Assembly: GCF_030813355.1 (NCBI RefSeq) | Contig: NZ_JAUSUD010000024.1 | Span: 1 to 64,000, forward strand | Origin: Metabacillus malikii | GTDB taxonomy: Bacteria; Bacillota; Bacilli; Bacillales; Bacillaceae | Reading direction: 5' to 3' | DNA length: 64,000 nucleotides | Part shown: positions 6,890 through 15,489 of the stretch, one piece after another | Layout of the letters: every line of letters starts with the position of its first letter | Numbering within the stretch: the first letter of the stretch is position 1 | The notes under the pieces: model-generated | What the model saw: only the letters and a program-made list of their open reading frames with translations | What the model was told of the DNA's origin: nothing | The model's database searches: none | Program-made: the position numbers and the translations under genes

Positions 6890-7459
6890 ATGTGGGTTTA
6901 TGAAAAAAAGCTGCAATACCCTGTAAAAGTAAGTACATGTAATCCGACACTTGCACGGTTTTTAATTGAACAATATGGCGGGGCAGACGGAGAACTAGCG
7001 GCCGCCCTCCGCTATTTAAATCAGCGCTATACAATCCCGGATAAAGTCATTGGACTGTTAAACGATATTGGTACAGAGGAATTTGCGCATCTAGAAATGA
7101 TTGCGACGATGATTTATAAACTAACGAAAGATGCGACACCAGAGCAGTTAAAGGCTGCTGGCATCGCGCCACACTATGTAAACCATGACTCAGCTTTATT
7201 TTATGAAAATGCAGCAGGTGTACCTTTCACTGCATCCTACATTCAAGCGAAAGGCGACCCAATCGCGGACTTATATGAAGATATCGCGGCAGAGGAAAAA
7301 GCGCGCGCTACATATCAATGGATTATCGACCTCTCAGATGACCCTGATTTAAATGACAGTCTTGCTTTCTTAAGGGAACGCGAAATTGTGCATTCACAAC
7401 GGTTTAGAGAAGCGGTTGAGATTTTGAAGGATGAGCGTGGGAAGAAGAAGTTTTTTTAA
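6890..7459 (+). CDS. cotJC: spore coat protein CotJC, manganese catalase family
   Basis: The 189-residue protein has the ferritin-like manganese-catalase fold: EEFAHLEMIATMIYKL and EEKARATYQWIIDL supply the ExxH and Glu ligand helices, followed by REREIVHSQRF with the last ligand His. It is shorter than full catalases (about 280) but normal for CotJC. The start ATG at 6890 follows AAAGGAGTG. It is the last gene of cotJABC and is followed by a strong terminator. Confidence 0.93.
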   Translation: MWVYEKKLQYPVKVSTCNPTLARFLIEQYGGADGELAAALRYLNQRYTIPDKVIGLLNDIGTEEFAHLEMIATMIYKLTKDATPEQLKAAGIAPHYVNHDSALFYENAAGVPFTASYIQAKGDPIADLYEDIAAEEKARATYQWIIDLSDDPDLNDSLAFLREREIVHSQRFREAVEILKDERGKKKFF

Positions 7460-7472
7460 TAGGAAAAAGGCT

Positions 7473-7508
7473 AAGGCTAGCTCAATAAAAAGAGCTAGCT
7501 TTTCTTAT
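7473..7508. terminator. terminator after cotJC
   Basis: GCTAGCTC pairs with GAGCTAGC, extended by AAG/TTT, followed by a T-rich tail. The same stem sequence occurs at 11361-11392 on the other side of the ABC cassette. Confidence 0.8.
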
Positions 7509-7689
7509 TTTATTTAAGTTCATATGTCATTTTTACTTTTCGACATAAAATTACATAAATAAGCATCTAACTGTGAAAAAGATCAGTTATATTGAACTAT
7601 TTTATAATAATTTGTAGATTGGTATATTTTAGATTAAACTCTCACTAAAAAATGTAAATATATGATACGTGATACTTAGAGGTGTAATA

Positions 7690-9762
7690 ATGGGCTTAAA
7701 AAAAATAATACAAACAACATTATTTTCCGGGAAAATAGTTATGAGAACTTGGGTAATCCCACTTTCATATTTACTGATACATAGTTATTTTATCTATATC
7801 TTCTATATATATCGCTATGACACATTTTCACCACCAACAGCATTAACCTCATCGAGTCAGTTGGTCATAGTAGGAATGTTAGCATACTTATTATTGGGTA
7901 TTTGGATTGTTCGTATCGAAAACACTAGTAGTATGGAGGAGTTATCGAGTATTATTCAAAACGGACATTCCATGATGTTTATAGGTAAGTGCTTAGTTGG
8001 AATAATTTTTATACTTCTAGGTCAATTCATTATATTTGTATCCTACCTTGTCTTTTTCTATGGACAACCTATAATCGAATTTTCTTATTTCATAGCTGTT
8101 AATAGCTATATAAGTCTTTATTGGAGTGGTTCCTTTCTAATTGCCTATTTAATCGGGATGCTCCTTGCCAGTTTAATTAAGGGAAAATTTATCTACCCAG
8201 TTTCAATAGTGGTTTATTGTTTGTTAATCCCTATTAATTATGTTTTCTTAGAGTCTATAAATCGTTTTATAAAAGTCCCGTTAGATAAATGGTTAAACTT
8301 AGGGGAGCCGAATCCACATACTGTGTATCACGCTTTGTATGGTTTTTCCCTGGAGTCTTTTCATATATGGAAAAAGCTATTTTTGCTAACAATGTTACTA
8401 AGTATATTTCTGGTTTTGTTTATCAAAAAGGGGTTCATTCGCATAAGTAAAAAGCTATTATTACTGATGATTGTTTTTTTACTTATTATTACTTCTACTG
8501 CTTTAGAAATTTCAAAAGAAAAGCAGTTATTAAATGATGATAGCACTAGTTTAATTGACTACTATCGAAAATATAAACCAGATAATATAAATCAAAAACA
8601 ATATTTAGAGCTAGAAAATGTAAAGATTTTTTTAGAACCACGGGAACAACTGCAATTAAATGTAGAGATTGAAATTGTTAATGTAGGGGAAGAGCGTTTA
8701 AGTAAGCTTTTTTTCACACTCTTCCATGAATTTGAAGTTAACAAAATAGAGACAAATGGGGAAAAATTAAATTTTCTCCAAAATGGAGATATGGTTGAAA
8801 TTCAATTAAATCATGAGCTAGAAAAGGGTCAAAGAGTCAGCTTGTCATTTGATTATGATGGACTTCAAACAAACCTGTACTTTGGTAATCAGCAAGCTGT
8901 TTACTTACCAAGTCATTTTCCTTGGATACCAAGCATTAATGTAGCACCTGCATTTGATATTGTTTCGAACCAAAACGGCTTGCATAGAATTTCTCATAAA
9001 TATTTGAAGGAAACAAAATATCAGCTAACAATCAATTACAATAATAAAATTTATACAAATCTAGATAAGCAGGGAGGAAATACGTGGAGTGGGTATAGTT
9101 CTTCTGGTGTAACTGTTATGTCTGGAATGTTGAATGAAAAGAAGTATGAAGATATGACATTTATATACCCAGTCACCTGGGAGGATGCCATACATGGTTT
9201 TGGTAAATTCGAAGCATATATTAACAGGGTATATGGCGATTTATCCAATGGATTTACAACATTAGCTGTAGAAAAGCCAAAAAACATTTACTTTCTACCT
9301 ACAACGAATATTAGTGACAGTTTAATAGGTGAGAGCTCTTTTGTTGACCATGGCAGCCTTATTATAGGAATTCCGATTTATGTAGAACCAAACCGAGATT
9401 ATTTTAATTACTTTTTAGCTGAATTAACGTATGAATTGGTACCAGCATATACAACAAAGGATTTAGCATATGAAAAACAGCAATACGAATTTAACAGCTT
9501 ATTTAATCACGTATATGCTCAACTAATCAATAAACAATTGAGTTTAGATGATGATTCGGATTATTTGGAAAGCTTTATAGAACATAAATTAACTATTTCT
9601 AGTAAGGTAGACTCTGTATTAGAAGAATTACGAGCATGGCTTAAAACAGACGAAGCATATAACAGTCATCACCCTGTCTATGAAGAGTGGTATAACTTAG
9701 TTCGGGAAGGAAAAGGTTGGGACGAGTTAAATACATTGTTAAAGAAACACATTAGTATGTGA
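7690..9762 (+). CDS. ABC-2 type permease fused to a degenerate M1-peptidase-like domain
   Basis: The protein has about 690 residues. The first roughly 275 residues contain six or so hydrophobic helices of the ABC-2 permease kind. The rest is a large extracytoplasmic region resembling the N-terminal beta and catalytic domains of M1 aminopeptidases. The HExxH zinc site is not present; the corresponding helix appears as AELTYELVPAY, so it is probably a binding and not a catalytic domain. ATG 7690 has AGAGGTG 5 bases upstream; an earlier ATG lacks a site. It is co-transcribed with the ATPase 9 bases downstream. Fusions of this kind occur in exporters of unknown cargo. Confidence 0.65.
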   Translation: MGLKKIIQTTLFSGKIVMRTWVIPLSYLLIHSYFIYIFYIYRYDTFSPPTALTSSSQLVIVGMLAYLLLGIWIVRIENTSSMEELSSIIQNGHSMMFIGKCLVGIIFILLGQFIIFVSYLVFFYGQPIIEFSYFIAVNSYISLYWSGSFLIAYLIGMLLASLIKGKFIYPVSIVVYCLLIPINYVFLESINRFIKVPLDKWLNLGEPNPHTVYHALYGFSLESFHIWKKLFLLTMLLSIFLVLFIKKGFIRISKKLLLLMIVFLLIITSTALEISKEKQLLNDDSTSLIDYYRKYKPDNINQKQYLELENVKIFLEPREQLQLNVEIEIVNVGEERLSKLFFTLFHEFEVNKIETNGEKLNFLQNGDMVEIQLNHELEKGQRVSLSFDYDGLQTNLYFGNQQAVYLPSHFPWIPSINVAPAFDIVSNQNGLHRISHKYLKETKYQLTINYNNKIYTNLDKQGGNTWSGYSSSGVTVMSGMLNEKKYEDMTFIYPVTWEDAIHGFGKFEAYINRVYGDLSNGFTTLAVEKPKNIYFLPTTNISDSLIGESSFVDHGSLIIGIPIYVEPNRDYFNYFLAELTYELVPAYTTKDLAYEKQQYEFNSLFNHVYAQLINKQLSLDDDSDYLESFIEHKLTISSKVDSVLEELRAWLKTDEAYNSHHPVYEEWYNLVREGKGWDELNTLLKKHISM

Positions 9763-9771
9763 GGTGACTAC

Positions 9772-10629
9772 ATGGAAACAGTTGTCTTAAGTAATATAAG
9801 TAAAAAGATAAAAGGAAAAGAAATTATAAAGAATGTAAATATTGAGTTAAATGGATCAGTTGGTTTACTGGGGCCGAATGGAGCAGGAAAGACAACTTTA
9901 ATGAGAATTTTGACTACACTAATTAAACCTAGTAGTGGCTTGATTCGTGCTGGTGAACTTAAATGGGAGAATAAGACAGAAGTGAGAGGTCATATAGGCT
10001 ACTTGCCCCAACACTTTTCTATGTATAAGAATATGACAGTTATTGAATGTCTTAATCATATCGCATTGTTAAAGGATGTTGATACCGGAAAGAGGCACAA
10101 TATCATCCAATCAACATTAGAAGAGGTCAACTTAGTAAATGTGCAATCACAAAAAATGAAACAATTATCTGGTGGAATGCTAAGACGGGTTGGCATAGCC
10201 CAAGCATTAATAGGTAACCCAAAGCTTCTAATAATAGACGAGCCAACAGTTGGTTTGGATATTGAAGAAAGAGTGCGTTTTAGAAGCTTACTGAGGAGAC
10301 TAGGCCAGAACCGTAATATAGTCATTTCTACGCATATCGTAGAAGATATAGAGACTACGTGTGATAAAATTTGTATTTTGAAAAATGGGGAAGTTATTAA
10401 ATTTGGAACGAAAACGGAAATATTGGATTGCGTAAAAGGAAAAGTAGCAGAAAAATCATATTTGCTTGAAAAGGTGAATTTAGATTCATTAAGAGTCATT
10501 TCAACTAAGGAGAGTGAAGGGGAGTATATTGTTAGATACTTCACAACAAATGATAAAGAAGATAATATCGTCGAACCAACTTTAGAAGATGCATATTTAT
10601 TCCTAATCCAGGAACGAGAAGAAGTATGA
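9772..10629 (+). CDS. ABC transporter ATP-binding protein
   Basis: The 285-residue ATPase energises the membrane partners on both sides. It has Walker A GPNGAGKTT (about residues 37-45), signature LSGGMLRRVG, Walker B LLIIDEPTVGLD and the switch His in STHIVED. The C-terminal 60 residues form an extra domain as in drug or bacteriocin exporters of the CcmA/BcrA type. The start ATG has GAGGTGA 7 bases upstream. The stop overlaps the next start (ATGA), showing tight coupling. Confidence 0.9.
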   Translation: METVVLSNISKKIKGKEIIKNVNIELNGSVGLLGPNGAGKTTLMRILTTLIKPSSGLIRAGELKWENKTEVRGHIGYLPQHFSMYKNMTVIECLNHIALLKDVDTGKRHNIIQSTLEEVNLVNVQSQKMKQLSGGMLRRVGIAQALIGNPKLLIIDEPTVGLDIEERVRFRSLLRRLGQNRNIVISTHIVEDIETTCDKICILKNGEVIKFGTKTEILDCVKGKVAEKSYLLEKVNLDSLRVISTKESEGEYIVRYFTTNDKEDNIVEPTLEDAYLFLIQEREEV

Positions 10630-11276
10630 AGAGTATAAGAAAAATTGATATTCCTTTCGAGTTAAAAACAATGGGATTGTCAGCTGTTCTACCGATAATT
10701 GCTTTCCTTATTCTAGTATTTCTTAATTATACAGATCAAGGACCAGAAATTACAAGAATGCTGTCTATATTAATTGAATTTGTGATTTGCCCACTCGCTG
10801 CATGGTGGTGTATTTATTTGTTTATTGATTATTATGAGGATAATATGGAGGAAGTTTTATTTACATATCCAGTATCAGCATTATACCATGGGGTTCTTCG
10901 TTCACTTATTTTTTTAACATGTTTCTTGGTGATTTTTACAGTTTGCCTAATCCTAATATCTCAAAAACATGAAGAAATATTATTTAGTATGCAAGTTCTT
11001 CAGTACCTGCCCCAATGTCTCTTATATGGAGCGATTGGCTTTAGTTTAATGGTCGTAACAAAAAATATTGTCATTCCAATTCTCTGTATTGTCGGTTATG
11101 TAGCTGGGAAGTACTTCACTGGAGGCTCAAAGTTATTCCCAGTTTACAACATCATGTTTTATGAAATAGAAAGTTCCTATCAGTTAGTAATAGAAAAAGC
11201 TCTAATTAACATAGGATTAGCATGCTTATTCTTCTTAGTAGGGCATTGGTTATTAGCGAAGGGAAAACATATATGA
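10626..11276 (+). CDS. ABC transporter permease subunit
   Basis: The 216-residue hydrophobic protein has about six helices, with no recognised catalytic motif. It overlaps the ATPase by 4 bases (ATGA), so the two are translationally coupled. With the permease at 7690 it would form a heteromeric exporter. No precursor peptide, immunity protein or regulator gene is visible in the cassette, so the substrate is unknown. Confidence 0.75.
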   Translation: MKSIRKIDIPFELKTMGLSAVLPIIAFLILVFLNYTDQGPEITRMLSILIEFVICPLAAWWCIYLFIDYYEDNMEEVLFTYPVSALYHGVLRSLIFLTCFLVIFTVCLILISQKHEEILFSMQVLQYLPQCLLYGAIGFSLMVVTKNIVIPILCIVGYVAGKYFTGGSKLFPVYNIMFYEIESSYQLVIEKALINIGLACLFFLVGHWLLAKGKHI

Positions 11277-11360
11277 TTTTTGTAAAAATATTAAGAGTGT
11301 AAATTAGATAAGTTCTCCAATAGTTTTGTTATGCACTCTACCTTAATTTATAGACGATTG

Positions 11361-11392
11361 AAAGGCTAGCTCACCAATCAGAGCTAGCCTTT
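11361..11392. terminator. bidirectional terminator between the ABC cassette and ywpF
   Basis: AAAGGCTAGCTC pairs perfectly with GAGCTAGCCTTT (12 bp, 8-nt loop). The right arm overlaps the ywpF stop codon. It shares the GGCTAGCTC/GAGCTAGC core with the hairpin at 7473. Confidence 0.85.
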
Positions 11393-11831
11393 ATAATTTC
11401 GTCGTTTCCTTACGTATATTCACATTTTCAGTAAATGCATCAATCAAGCTGTCGCCAGTGAGCCCTTTGCCCATTAACGTGCGCAGTAATACTTCAGGGT
11501 CGTGAAGTGGCCGTGAGGCGATAAGGTGCCCATCTAATAAAATCGACATATGCTCTTCTAGTGGAGTAATTGTCCGAACTTTTGCAATGATTTGTGCTGG
11601 TGTGTTCGTTTTTTTAGAAATTGTCACGAATGCTCTAATTTGTGCTTGTGACTGATGGAGCTTTTCAAAAAAGTCATGCAAATCCTTGCTAATTAATGCC
11701 TCAATAAGCCATGAGTTCTCGCCGTCCTCACGATTTAACACGAGCCCATCCTTTAATTCAATTTCTTGTAACCGTTTCTCACTTGCTGCTTCATATTCAA
11801 CCTCAAGCCCAACAAGTTTAAATGTTTTCAC
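11391..11831 (-). CDS. ywpF: YwpF-like protein
   Basis: The 146-residue protein resembles YwpF of B. subtilis in its start (MKTFKLVGLEVE), the IELKDGLVLNREDGENSWLIEA segment and the repeated ISKK/KVRTI strands. Its biochemical function is unknown to me. GTG at 11831 is preferred over GTG at 11840 because AAGGGTG stands 6 bases before it. It lies divergently next to ssbB, as in the ywp region of B. subtilis, and convergently with the ABC cassette, which looks inserted between it and cotJC. Confidence 0.7.
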   Translation of the reverse strand: MKTFKLVGLEVEYEAASEKRLQEIELKDGLVLNREDGENSWLIEALISKDLHDFFEKLHQSQAQIRAFVTISKKTNTPAQIIAKVRTITPLEEHMSILLDGHLIASRPLHDPEVLLRTLMGKGLTGDSLIDAFTENVNIRKETTKL

Positions 11832-12042
11832 ATCAATCACCCTTTTATTTGGATTGTCCGGTTTAGCTACATTTATTATAGCATAGGAAAATTAGCGATA
11901 TTTTAGTCTGAGCTTATGAAAATGAAAAAAACGAAATAGCTGATACTGAGGAAATCTGTCGAAATAGACAAGATGTGTGGACGATATCAAATATATGACA
12001 GTGCAAAATAAGGATTTGGATATTTTTCCAATTACGGATATT

Positions 12043-12065
12043 CATGTACAATGCAGTTGTACATG
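12043..12065. promoter_or_regulatory. perfect inverted repeat over the ssbB promoter
   Basis: CATGTACAA and TTGTACATG are perfect 9-bp arms around TGCAG. The left arm contains TACAAT, a good -10 hexamer, and the right arm ends 6 bases before the AAAGGAGGG ribosome binding site. It could be an operator covering the -10 or an RNA hairpin at the transcript start. One ComK-like half site (AAAA-N5-ATTT) lies at 12005-12017, which is not enough to call a K-box. Confidence 0.5.
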
Positions 12066-12084
12066 ACAGGAAAGGAGGGAAAAG

Positions 12085-12432
12085 GTGATAAATCAAGTTA
12101 TCTTAGTCGGTCGCTTAACAAAGGACCCGGAAATACGCTATACAGCAGATGGTGCCCCTGTTGCTAGCATTATCCTAGCTGTGAACAGGCAATTTCGCAA
12201 TCAAGCAGGTGAAATTGATACAGATTATGTAAGGTGCACACTGTGGCGGCGGACTGCTGAAAATACAGCAAATTACTGCAGAAAAGGCTCAATCGTAGGT
12301 GTCACGGGACGAATTCAGACACGAAGCTATGAAAATAATGAACAAGCCCGCGTCTATGTAACAGAGGTTATTGCCGATTCAGTCCGGTTTATGGGTGGCA
12401 AACCTCGCGAACTTGTTGAGCAAGGAAGCTAG
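12085..12432 (+). CDS. ssbB: single-stranded DNA-binding protein, SsbB type
   Basis: The 115-residue protein is a single OB fold: MINQVILVGRLTKDPEIRYT, SIILAVNRQF, DYVRCTLWRRTAE, GRIQTRSYEN. It lacks the flexible tail and the acidic DDDLPF-type tip that recruits repair proteins, which marks the SsbB/YwpH paralogue used in competence. The chromosomal SsbA would be elsewhere. GTG at 12085 follows AAAGGAGGG by 5 bases. The neighbourhood (ywpF, ywqA) fits ywpH of B. subtilis. Confidence 0.88.
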   Translation: MINQVILVGRLTKDPEIRYTADGAPVASIILAVNRQFRNQAGEIDTDYVRCTLWRRTAENTANYCRKGSIVGVTGRIQTRSYENNEQARVYVTEVIADSVRFMGGKPRELVEQGS

Positions 12433-12497
12433 TCGATTTACATTCTTCACTTTAAGAGAAAATCAATAGTATTCCTCCACTAATCCCCATGCATGAT

Positions 12498-12569
12498 GAG
12501 GGTAACTCAAGAAATGACACCCCTCCAACAACCACTGGTAAGGGGTTCCCTGAGTGACCCTCGTTTTTT
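12498..12569 (+). terminator. long two-tier terminator after ssbB
   Basis: The basal stem GAGGGT-a-ACTCA pairs with TGAGT-g-ACCCTC. An inner stem ACCCCT/AGGGGT sits on top. TTTTTT follows. It is unusually long and layered for a simple terminator. Confidence 0.75.
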
Positions 12570-12571
12570 CA

Positions 12572-12601
12572 AAAGAAAAGCGACAGCTACGTAACTGTCG
12601 C
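12572..12601 (-). terminator. terminator of the ywqB-ywqA operon
   Basis: GCGACAG/CTGTCGC with an inner TAC/GTA, read on the minus strand, is followed by CTTTTCTTTT. It begins 1 base after the stop codon of the small gene at 12603. Confidence 0.7.
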
Positions 12602-12602
12602 G

Positions 12603-12704
12603 TTAATGTGATACCTTTTTCTCAATCAATTTGATTAGTTTTTCCCATTGAGGGGCTTTTTTCTCAGTCGCTTTTTTGTCCTTTGGCTTTTGTTTCGGTG
12701 CCAT
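12603..12704 (-). CDS. 33-residue basic protein at the end of the helicase operon
   Basis: ATG at 12704 follows AAAGGGG, 16 bases after the helicase stop. The product MAPKQKPKDKKATEKK... is Lys-rich, then PQWEKLIKLIEKKVSH forms an amphipathic helix. No family recognised. The good ribosome binding site, the position between ywqA and the terminator and the clear composition support it being real. Confidence 0.5.
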   Translation of the reverse strand: MAPKQKPKDKKATEKKAPQWEKLIKLIEKKVSH

Positions 12705-12720
12705 ACGTTGTTACCCCTTT

Positions 12721-15489
12721 CTAGCTCATTGATAACGTAAATAATTCCTCAAGCTCTTCACCGGATAGCTCTGTAATCCAGCTTTCACTTTGGATAATTT
12801 CATCGTTCAATGATTGCTTTTTATCGAGCATGACGTCGATTTTTTCTTCAATTGTACCCGTCGTAATCAGCTTATGAACATGGACGAAACGTTCTTGCCC
12901 AATCCGATAGGCACGGTCGGTCGCTTGGTTTTCGACAGCAGGATTCCACCAACGGTCATAGTGGATGACGTGGTTGGCAGCAGTTAAATTGAGCCCTGTA
13001 CCACCGGCTTTTAAAGACAAGATTAGAAATGGGAATTCCTTGTTTTGGAATGCCTCAACCATTCGGTCACGGTCAGCCTTCGCTAAGCTTCCGTTTAAAA
13101 ACAACACTTTCTCCGCGAATTCTTTTTCTAGCAGCTTTTTAATCATGTTGCCCATCCCGATATATTGCGTAAAGATAAGGCAGCTTTCATCCTGCTCTCG
13201 AATTACCCGTGTTAACTCGAGGAGCTTTTCAATTTTATGTGAGCGCGACACGAGCTGATTCGGGTGCTCCTCTTTTAAATAAAGGGCAGGGTGGTTACAT
13301 ATTTGTTTTAGTTTACCGAGCATTTTCAAAATTAATGCCTTTCGTTGCATACCGGCGAGTGAATTCACTTGTGCAAATGTATCTTTAACAAGCTGCTCGT
13401 ATAAAGAAGCCTGTTCAACAGAAAGCGGGATATACTCTTTTTGCTCCTGCTTTTCAGGAAGGTTTAAAGCAACCTGTTCATCACGCTTTGTTCTTCTAAG
13501 TAAAAATGGCTTAATATATCGTTGCAGCTGTTCAATTTGTTTCACGTCACGGTCTTTCTCAATCGGGAGCACATAACGTTTATGGAAGCTATGGAGACTT
13601 CCTAAGTAGCCGCGATTCAAAAAGTCATAGATGGACCAAAGCTCAGTGAGGCGATTTTCCATCGGTGTACCAGTTAACGCAATATGGTGCTGTCCATGAA
13701 GTTTACGAATTGCTCGTGACTGCTTCGTATGCGCATTTTTAATGTTTTGCGCTTCATCAAGACATATGGTACTCCAAGTTACAGCTGAGAGCTCCTCATA
13801 ATCAGCGTGTGAAAGGCCATATGATGTAAGGATCACATCTGCACCTTCAAGCGATGGAGGAAACTTATCTGCTTTCGGACGGTTTGGTCCATAATGGAGC
13901 TTGACTCGTAAATGTGGTGCAAACTTTTCAAATTCCTTTTGCCAGTTCCCGAGTACAGAGGTAGGTGCAATAATGAGCGCAGGCTGCTCAGGATTCTCAT
14001 GTTCCTTAACATAAGAAAAGTAAGCAATCATTTGAATCGTTTTTCCTAATCCCATATCATCTGCTAGACAAGCACCAAACGAGACACTTCGTAAAAACAA
14101 TAACCAGTCCACACCGTTTTGCTGGTAAGGTCGGAGTTCACCAGTAAATGCAGCTGGAACTTCATGTGTCGGCAGCTCACTCGTATCCGTTAACTTTTTC
14201 AACATCTTCCGCATTTGTTGGCTTAATTCAATTTGTATCGATGCGAAGGCACGCGAATCGAGGACATCATCATCGTCTTCCTCGTCAAGTTCCTTCGCGT
14301 GAAGTTCCTGATGTAAAATATCAGAAAGGTGCAATCCTTCTTTATCTGCTTTTTTCAATATCGCCTGTACTTGCTTAATGAAGGCAGGATCTAATTTAAT
14401 CCATTGCCCGCGAAAATTAACGAGACGACGTTTTTGGGAAACAAGTGCTAAAAATTCCTCCTCACTCATTTCAACACCGTTTGTTGCGAAGCGCCAGTTG
14501 AAATCAATCAGCGAGTTCATTCCGACAAACGATTGTCCGCGTGGTGTAGAAGAGACCTTTGCCTTCAACATGAGCTGTGAATCTTTGACAACCTGCCACC
14601 ATGACGGAAGTAGTATTTCAATGCCCATATTAATTAATGTTTCACTTGCGCTCGTTAAAAACAGCCAAGCTTCATCCTCAGTAATATAAGTTGTTCCTGT
14701 TTGAAAGCTAAGCCACGGAACAATTTCTGAAAAGCGGTCTTGCTCACGTTCAATTTTATCTAAGTAAGGCTGCCACTTCTTCTGTAAACGGTCAGGCCCT
14801 TGGTAATGATGAATGTCTTCTTCATTCTTTTTGTTGCGCAGTAAAATTTCAAGTTGCCAATCCTCGCCATCGATTTCCGGCTCATTGAGACGCAAGCCTA
14901 CAGTAAACGGCGTATCATCAATGTGCCAGCCGATTTTTTCGAGAAAATCACTTTCATCAATAAAATGCCCATCGAATGTTTGCAAAACAGGAAAATCAGT
15001 AAGCAGCTCATCCCAGACAGCTTTTAAGTTTACATCATTTACAATCAGGTCCTCGAGTGCCGCGGAAAACCATTCGAGCGCAAATCCTTCGAGCTGGTTC
15101 GTCGCATCTTTGAAACGGAATGCTCCTTGCTTCCATGCAGCAAAATCAGGCACATACTGTTTATCCGAAATTAACTCATAAATTAGGTGTGCATCATTTG
15201 CTAAGCGCTGCGCATCATCAGACAACGTAATTGTCGCGAGTGAATTGTATGTTTCTTTCCCTAAAAGCTCGACCATCATCCATGGCGAGAGGAGAACGGA
15301 GGGCATGCCGATATAGCTAATATCATCCAGTTTCGTACCAAAGAATGATGACTCATGCCATGTGAACAAATAGCGGGAAAATTCCTCGACCTCAAGGGGT
15401 ACATCATCTACTGCCGCTGTGCAATAAACATAGAATTGATAATCTTCAATTTGTTCCGCATGAACAACAATGTGAACCGTATTAATCAT
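12721..15489 (-). CDS. ywqA: SNF2-family DEAD/DEAH-type DNA translocase YwqA
   Basis: The 922-residue protein couples ATP hydrolysis to translocation on duplex DNA. The N-terminal 440 residues are the bacterial SNF2-associated domain. The core starts at LRPYQQNGVDWL, with Walker A DDMGLGKT at about 477-484, DEAQ box at about 578-581, SLTGTPMENRL-type motif III (ALTGTPMENR) and the helicase C domain with GGTGLNLTAANHV and YRIGQERFVHVHKLI. It overlaps the upstream SWIM gene by 8 bases, so they are coupled. SNF2 plus SWIM pairs are common; a role in DNA repair or recombination is plausible beside ssbB but not proved by sequence. Confidence 0.9.
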   Translation of the reverse strand: MINTVHIVVHAEQIEDYQFYVYCTAAVDDVPLEVEEFSRYLFTWHESSFFGTKLDDISYIGMPSVLLSPWMMVELLGKETYNSLATITLSDDAQRLANDAHLIYELISDKQYVPDFAAWKQGAFRFKDATNQLEGFALEWFSAALEDLIVNDVNLKAVWDELLTDFPVLQTFDGHFIDESDFLEKIGWHIDDTPFTVGLRLNEPEIDGEDWQLEILLRNKKNEEDIHHYQGPDRLQKKWQPYLDKIEREQDRFSEIVPWLSFQTGTTYITEDEAWLFLTSASETLINMGIEILLPSWWQVVKDSQLMLKAKVSSTPRGQSFVGMNSLIDFNWRFATNGVEMSEEEFLALVSQKRRLVNFRGQWIKLDPAFIKQVQAILKKADKEGLHLSDILHQELHAKELDEEDDDDVLDSRAFASIQIELSQQMRKMLKKLTDTSELPTHEVPAAFTGELRPYQQNGVDWLLFLRSVSFGACLADDMGLGKTIQMIAYFSYVKEHENPEQPALIIAPTSVLGNWQKEFEKFAPHLRVKLHYGPNRPKADKFPPSLEGADVILTSYGLSHADYEELSAVTWSTICLDEAQNIKNAHTKQSRAIRKLHGQHHIALTGTPMENRLTELWSIYDFLNRGYLGSLHSFHKRYVLPIEKDRDVKQIEQLQRYIKPFLLRRTKRDEQVALNLPEKQEQKEYIPLSVEQASLYEQLVKDTFAQVNSLAGMQRKALILKMLGKLKQICNHPALYLKEEHPNQLVSRSHKIEKLLELTRVIREQDESCLIFTQYIGMGNMIKKLLEKEFAEKVLFLNGSLAKADRDRMVEAFQNKEFPFLILSLKAGGTGLNLTAANHVIHYDRWWNPAVENQATDRAYRIGQERFVHVHKLITTGTIEEKIDVMLDKKQSLNDEIIQSESWITELSGEELEELFTLSMS

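Noticed and set aside
12005-12017. ComK box upstream of ssbB
   Set aside because: Only one AAAA-N5-ATTT half site is present; the second at a proper spacing is missing.
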